Assembly: GCA_945919075.1 (NCBI GenBank)
Contig: CAMEIX010000018.1
Span: forward strand, 1-63,526
DNA length: 63,526 nt
Origin: an uncultured Lachnospiraceae bacterium
GTDB lineage: Bacteria; Bacillota; Clostridia; Lachnospirales; Lachnospiraceae
Reading direction: 5' to 3'
The translations under genes were made by a program, and so were the position numbers. The notes under the pieces are model-generated. The model worked only from the letters and a program-made list of their open reading frames with translations. It ran no database searches and had not been told where the DNA came from. Every line of letters starts with the position of its first letter. Positions within the stretch are counted from its first letter, which is position 1. Below, one piece after another: positions 59,504 through 63,526 of the stretch.

Positions 59504-60529
59504 GTGGAAAAAGATATCTATATTCTTGCAATAGAAAGTTCCTGTGATGAGACCGCGGCAGCAGTCGTAAAGAACGGGAGGGAAGTGCTGTCCAATATCA
59601 TCTCTTCCCAAATTGCATTACATACCCTTTATGGAGGTGTGGTGCCGGAAATTGCATCCAGAAAACATATTGAAAAAATCAATCAGGTGATTGAAGAGGC
59701 ATTAAAAGAATCCGGACGGACCTTAAAGGAAATAGATGCCATTGCGGTTACTTACGGTCCCGGTCTTGTGGGACCTCTTTTAGTGGGTGTTTCTGCGGCG
59801 AAGGCAATCAGCTTTGCCACCGGTATCCCTTTGGTGGGGGTACATCATATTGAAGGACACATTAGCGCAAATTATATAGAAAACAAGGAATTAGAACCCC
59901 CGTTTATCTGCCTTGTCGTTTCCGGCGGACATTCCCATCTGGTAGTGGTGAAGGATTACGGAGAGTATGAAATTATCGGTAAGACCAGAGATGATGCGGC
60001 CGGCGAAGCCTTTGACAAGGTAGCAAGAGCCATCGGACTGGGCTATCCGGGGGGACCGAAAATAGACAAACTGGTGGCGGAAAAAGGAAACCCGGAGGCT
60101 ATTCATTTTCCACGCGCGAAGGTGGAGGATAATGCCTACGACTTCAGCTTCAGTGGCCTAAAATCTGCGGTACTGAACTACTTAAACGGCTGTCAGATGA
60201 AAGGGGAAGAAGTCAATGTGGCAGATGTGGCAGCATCCTTTCAGCAGGCCGTTGTGGATGTTCTGGTAGAGCATGCCATGCATGCCGTAAAGCAGTACCG
60301 GTTTGACAAGTTTGCCATTGCCGGCGGTGTGGCAAGTAACAGTGCACTCAGAAAGGCCTTTGAAGAACGTTGTCAAAAGGAAAACATAGCATTTTATCAT
60401 CCTTCGCCCATTCTTTGTACGGATAATGCAGCCATGATTGGCGCAGCAGGGTATTATGAATTCCGGAAAGGCATGGTGAGTGATCTTTCCTTAAATGCGG
60501 TGCCGAACCTTCGGCTGGGAGAGCGATAG
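59504..60529 (+). CDS. tsaD: tRNA threonylcarbamoyladenosine transferase TsaD
   Basis: TsaD (formerly Gcp/YgjD) transfers the threonylcarbamoyl group to A37 of tRNA. The 341 residues begin [19 protein letters not shown]. They contain the metal motif [14 protein letters not shown] (HxxxH form), the [20 protein letters not shown] segment, [23 protein letters not shown], and end near [15 protein letters not shown]. The start is a GTG at 59504, ten bases after GAGGAG. It completes the TsaE/B/D set with tsaE and tsaB 3 kb upstream. Confidence 0.96.
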   Translation: MEKDIYILAIESSCDETAAAVVKNGREVLSNIISSQIALHTLYGGVVPEIASRKHIEKINQVIEEALKESGRTLKEIDAIAVTYGPGLVGPLLVGVSAAKAISFATGIPLVGVHHIEGHISANYIENKELEPPFICLVVSGGHSHLVVVKDYGEYEIIGKTRDDAAGEAFDKVARAIGLGYPGGPKIDKLVAEKGNPEAIHFPRAKVEDNAYDFSFSGLKSAVLNYLNGCQMKGEEVNVADVAASFQQAVVDVLVEHAMHAVKQYRFDKFAIAGGVASNSALRKAFEERCQKENIAFYHPSPILCTDNAAMIGAAGYYEFRKGMVSDLSLNAVPNLRLGER

Positions 60530-60542
60530 AGCGGGGGAATGT

Positions 60543-61271
60543 ATGGAACAGAAAAAAAGATGTACAGCCATTTGTCTCTCCGCAGGAAGCGGAAAGCGTA
60601 TGGGAACAAGTATTGCAAAACAATATCTGGATCTTAACGGAAAACCCATCATCTGTTATGCATTGGAAACCTTCGAAAAGAGTCCTCTCATTGATGACGT
60701 GATTTTTGTGGTTGGAGAGGACAGTCTGGACTTTGCCCGTAAGGAAATTGTGGAAAAATACGGATACCGGAAAGTAAAACAGATTATTAAAGGCGGTACG
60801 GAAAGATACCTCTCCGTAAGAAATGCAATCCGTACCATCCAGGACGGATATGTGTTTATTCACGATGGTGCCAGACCCTTTGTAACGGAGAAAATACTTC
60901 AAAATGTTTATGAAGGTGTTATAAAATATGATGCGGTCTGTGTTGGGGTGCCGGTTAAGGACACCATCAGAATCGTGGATGAGGAAGGATTCTCGAAAGA
61001 AACCCCGGACAGGGCACATTTATATTCCGTACAGACCCCCCAGGCATTTGCAATTGCTCTCATAAAAGAGGCTTATGAAAAACTGGATGAATTAATGGAA
61101 ATGCCCGATGCACAGTATCCGGCCATTACGGATGATGCCATGGTCGTGGAAACCATGTTGGGAAGGAAGGTTAAAATGATTCCGGGAGCCTATGAAAATA
61201 TAAAAATTACCACCCCCGAAGATATGGAGGTGGCAAAGGTTTTCCTGAACAGAATAAAATCAGAGATTTAA
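60543..61271 (+). CDS. ispD: 2-C-methyl-D-erythritol 4-phosphate cytidylyltransferase
   Basis: IspD makes CDP-methylerythritol in the non-mevalonate isoprenoid pathway. 242 residues: AICLSAGSGKRMGTSIAKQYL (CTP-binding loop), GGTERYLSVRNAI, FIHDGARPFV, and VSVQTPQAF-type YSVQTPQAFAI, then ITDDAMVVE. The start is ATG 60543, after GCGGGGG. It lies 13 bp after tsaD. Its terminator folds within the 3' end of the convergent gene. Confidence 0.94.
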   Translation: MEQKKRCTAICLSAGSGKRMGTSIAKQYLDLNGKPIICYALETFEKSPLIDDVIFVVGEDSLDFARKEIVEKYGYRKVKQIIKGGTERYLSVRNAIRTIQDGYVFIHDGARPFVTEKILQNVYEGVIKYDAVCVGVPVKDTIRIVDEEGFSKETPDRAHLYSVQTPQAFAIALIKEAYEKLDELMEMPDAQYPAITDDAMVVETMLGRKVKMIPGAYENIKITTPEDMEVAKVFLNRIKSEI

Positions 61272-63238
61272 GCCACTATAAAAGGTGGCTTTTTCTTTTT
61301 GTCTTCGTACTGAAGGTTATCGGCAGCTTCAATGGCATCATCCAGAAGGAAATCCGCTTTGTCCTGGATATAAATACCGATTGACAAGGTCAGAGGATAG
61401 GGCTTGTCTGATTCTTTGACACGCTTCTTCAGTTCGTCAGAAATAGCGGTACGGATATTTTCTCCGGACATAGAAGAATCGGCAACAGCAATCACAGCAA
61501 ATTCATCCCCACCAATTCGACCGGTTAAACTGCCCGGAAAGACAGTTTCCAAAGCAGATGCAGCGCTGACGATGGCAAAGTCACCTTCGGAATGCCCGAA
61601 ACGGTCGTTAATCTGCTTTAGATAGTTCAAATCTGCATAGGCAAAGAGAAGCTTGTGGTTCTTTGACTTGGCACGTTCGATAAAGGATTCGGCTTTCTTA
61701 TAAAATCCGCGACGATTCAGAATGCCGGTAAGCTCATCTTTTCCGGAAATAGAGTCCAATATCAGATTTTCTTTCTGAAGTCGGTTTACCATTTCTTCCT
61801 GTGTTGCCAAAAGTGCACGTTGTGCAGAGAACAAATGCATAATTTTAATTGCATTACTGATTTGATAGCACAGAAACTCAATATAATGTAAATTCTCATA
61901 GGGAATATCACAAAGGAGGAAACCATACTGCAATTCACGGGAATATAAATCAATCATCACATAGGAACGACGATCATCGGTCATGTACGGATGACGATAG
62001 ATTTCCTCGATGCTCATGGTCTGGGAACTTTTGCGGGGGATGAAGGCACGACCGTTATTCAGGCATGCACGCAGATAGACCTGCTTGGGCGTATGCCATT
62101 CATCATCGTTATGATAAGCGACCGGTTCCTTCAATGTAAACAGGAAACAGTTCTGAATATAGGCTTCCGTCAGACTTTGCATGATATGTACAAAACTCTC
62201 CTCACTTTCATCCGCCAGGGAAAGCATATCACGGGAGAAATTGTTCATGCTGTGATTGATCTTAATCATTTGCTGACTGCGTTCTGCCTGCTGAATCTTT
62301 TCAATCAGTTTGTCCTGCTCATCCATCTGCTTCTGTAAAAGAATTTTTGGCATACAATTATTACCGATGGATTCCCGGTAAATAAATTTGGTATCCACAT
62401 AAAAATTTTCCTGTTCTTGTAAGGTGCCGGCGGAAAGTTTTCTATGCCCCTGCATAACGGCACGATAACCAAGCTCACTTGCATTTGCCCGCACAGTTGC
62501 AAGCGGGGGATTCAAATATTTTACAAAAGGACTGTCATCAAAACCGATAATGGATACATCTCGTCCAATTTCTACTCCACGTTCCTCTAAAACCTGATAA
62601 ACAGCATTGGCGACATGATCATTGCCGCAGACAATAGCATCCATATCAGGGTTCTTTTCCCAGAACTTAATAAAATCCTGCTTGCAGTTTTCATCAAAAT
62701 AGGAAAGAAGAATCAGGTCCTCATTCACAGGGATACCATGTGCGGAAAGAACCTTCTTGTATGTATCCAGACGTTCACGAGAATCCTTGTTAACGGTGTA
62801 TCCGGTTACCATACCGATTTTTTGACGGTGTTCCTGGGAAATGAGGTGCTCGATGCCTTCAACCAATCCACTGTAGTTGGCATAGCAGACACTGGAGTAG
62901 CCCTCCATGTCTGAGCAGATTAAAATGACCGGGACATCACCAAAGCCCTGAAGTATAAAGTCTGCCTTGTCAAATACTGCTGAAATATTTCCCAGACAGA
63001 CTAGGAGAAGGTCTAAAGAATGGGAACCGGCATAGGAAAGCAGAATATTATATTGATATTCATAAGCCTGATGCGGGTCTGAAACATCATAATTGTCAAT
63101 GTACTTTACCGGAATGATAAAAAGATTGTCATCAAGCTCCTCGGCAGCCTGCATGGCACCCTTACATATGAAGTTGGGAAAATCGTCCTCCACATTGCCG
63201 GTAATAAGTCCGATATTGTAACGTTTTTTCTGCGGCAT
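61268..63238 (-). CDS. Substrate-binding-domain/GGDEF diguanylate cyclase
   Basis: A cytoplasmic 656-residue fusion. Residues about 8-290 are a LacI/RbsB-type periplasmic-binding fold (YNIGLITGNVEDDFPNFICKGAMQAAEEL; DAIVCGNDHVANAVYQVLEERG) without the LacI DNA-binding head. A coiled coil (about 305-345) and a GAF-like middle follow. The C-terminal GGDEF domain holds the intact active site RIGGDEFAV near 575; the usual RxxD product-inhibition motif upstream is absent. It should couple binding of a sugar-like ligand to c-di-GMP synthesis. I place the start at ATG 63238 (GGGGG just before it); a TTG four codons earlier is possible. Confidence 0.87.
   Translation of the reverse strand: MPQKKRYNIGLITGNVEDDFPNFICKGAMQAAEELDDNLFIIPVKYIDNYDVSDPHQAYEYQYNILLSYAGSHSLDLLLVCLGNISAVFDKADFILQGFGDVPVILICSDMEGYSSVCYANYSGLVEGIEHLISQEHRQKIGMVTGYTVNKDSRERLDTYKKVLSAHGIPVNEDLILLSYFDENCKQDFIKFWEKNPDMDAIVCGNDHVANAVYQVLEERGVEIGRDVSIIGFDDSPFVKYLNPPLATVRANASELGYRAVMQGHRKLSAGTLQEQENFYVDTKFIYRESIGNNCMPKILLQKQMDEQDKLIEKIQQAERSQQMIKINHSMNNFSRDMLSLADESEESFVHIMQSLTEAYIQNCFLFTLKEPVAYHNDDEWHTPKQVYLRACLNNGRAFIPRKSSQTMSIEEIYRHPYMTDDRRSYVMIDLYSRELQYGFLLCDIPYENLHYIEFLCYQISNAIKIMHLFSAQRALLATQEEMVNRLQKENLILDSISGKDELTGILNRRGFYKKAESFIERAKSKNHKLLFAYADLNYLKQINDRFGHSEGDFAIVSAASALETVFPGSLTGRIGGDEFAVIAVADSSMSGENIRTAISDELKKRVKESDKPYPLTLSIGIYIQDKADFLLDDAIEAADNLQYEDKKKKPPFIVA
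61270..61298 (+). terminator. ispD terminator inside the convergent gene
   Basis: AAGCCAC and GTGGCTT are perfect complements around an 8-base loop, followed by TTTCTTTTTG. It overlaps the last codons of the GGDEF gene on the other strand. Confidence 0.8.
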
Positions 63239-63394
63239 AATAACCCCCAAAATAAGAAATATTTACTACAAGGTATTGTACCAATATTAGAGGGAAAAAA
63301 CAATATATGTAAAAGGAATAAATCCTTAAAAGATTATAAAGAATCCCGCAAAAATCGGGCTAAAAAATATTCGTAAAATTTGTGAAAAAAGTTG

Positions 63395-63423
63395 TTGACA
63401 CCATAAATCTTTTTTGTTAATAT
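63395..63423 (+). promoter_or_regulatory. Promoter of the serine tRNA
   Basis: TTGACA (63395-63400), 17 bp, TAATAT (63418-63423), 32 bp before the tRNA. Confidence 0.7.
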
Positions 63424-63455
63424 ATGTTTTGCGTCAGGCAATCGGCGAAAGGTTT

Positions 63456-63526
63456 GGAGAGGTATCGAAGCGGTCATAACGAGGCGGTCTTGAAAACCGT
63501 TTGTCCGAAAGGGCGCGTGGGTTCGA
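63456..63526 (+). tRNA. tRNA-Ser(UGA), cut by the window edge
   Basis: GGAGAGG acceptor strand, D-arm with GAAGCGGTC, anticodon stem CGGT..ACCG with loop CTTGAAA holding anticodon TGA (63491-63493), a long class II variable arm (TTGTCCGAAAGGGCGC) and the start of the T-arm (GGGTTCGA). The 3' end lies beyond the window. Confidence 0.93.

Overview
The window looks like a chromosomal segment of an anaerobic, low-to-mid GC Gram-positive Clostridia, most likely a gut or rumen Lachnospiraceae. The reasons are a complete butyryl-CoA operon plus phosphotransbutyrylase and butyrate kinase, lineage-typical proteins (DUF4317, DUF975, orphan solute-binding lipoproteins, substrate-binding/GGDEF fusions), GGAGG-type ribosome binding sites and sigma-A promoters. 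No phage, plasmid, insertion sequence, rRNA or CRISPR array was seen. A serine tRNA is cut by the right edge.

Layout. 1-3.2 kb: a possible tiny transcription unit, then a PhoB-type two-component system on the minus strand. 3.3-8.6 kb: DegV, DUF4317, a CNNM/CorC transporter, a FabG/YmfI-like reductase and thioredoxin reductase. 8.6-12.3 kb: an NlpC/P60 wall hydrolase behind WalR-like boxes, a four-member DnaA-box cluster, long-form HPF and an M23 peptidase. 12.3-18.5 kb: thl-crt-hbd-bcd-etfB-etfA. 18.6-24.4 kb: an unusual accessory cluster of two membrane-tethered XRE regulators, two small secreted proteins and a MacB-type ABC transporter, with three copies of a shared operator-like motif. 24.5-37.2 kb: a shrunken Rpn-like gene, an orphan BlaI regulator, an orphan solute-binding lipoprotein, a 1634-residue GH16 glucanase and an ABC-2 export cluster. 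37.2-40.5 kb: ptb-buk and an Lgt-like protein. 40.8-46.5 kb: an anion permease, secA, prfB (with its programmed frameshift) and mazEF. 46.5-53.8 kb: small membrane proteins, a SprA-like peptidase, Tex, a YkgJ-like protein and a paralogous membrane-protein pair. 53.8-55.9 kb: FMN riboswitch-ribU, mscL and ycxB. 55.9-61.3 kb: tsaE-tsaB-rimI-(Zn ribbon)-rnz-(membrane protein)-tsaD-ispD. 61.3-63.5 kb: a sugar-binding-domain/GGDEF fusion and tRNA-Ser(UGA).

How the genes work together. The butyrate operon converts two acetyl-CoA to butyryl-CoA, with electron bifurcation at Bcd-EtfAB. Ptb-Buk then turns butyryl-CoA into butyrate and ATP, so the whole fermentative route lies within 27 kb. The tsaE/B/D genes form the tRNA t6A machinery, with RimI and RNase Z beside them. 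The best candidate for an undescribed system is the 18.6-24.4 kb cluster. There, membrane-anchored one-component regulators with extracytoplasmic domains sit directly before two secreted proteins and an ABC transporter, in the manner of a secreted-peptide or bacteriocin locus with its own sensing. This is inference from gene order, shared upstream motifs and topology, not from a recognised family.
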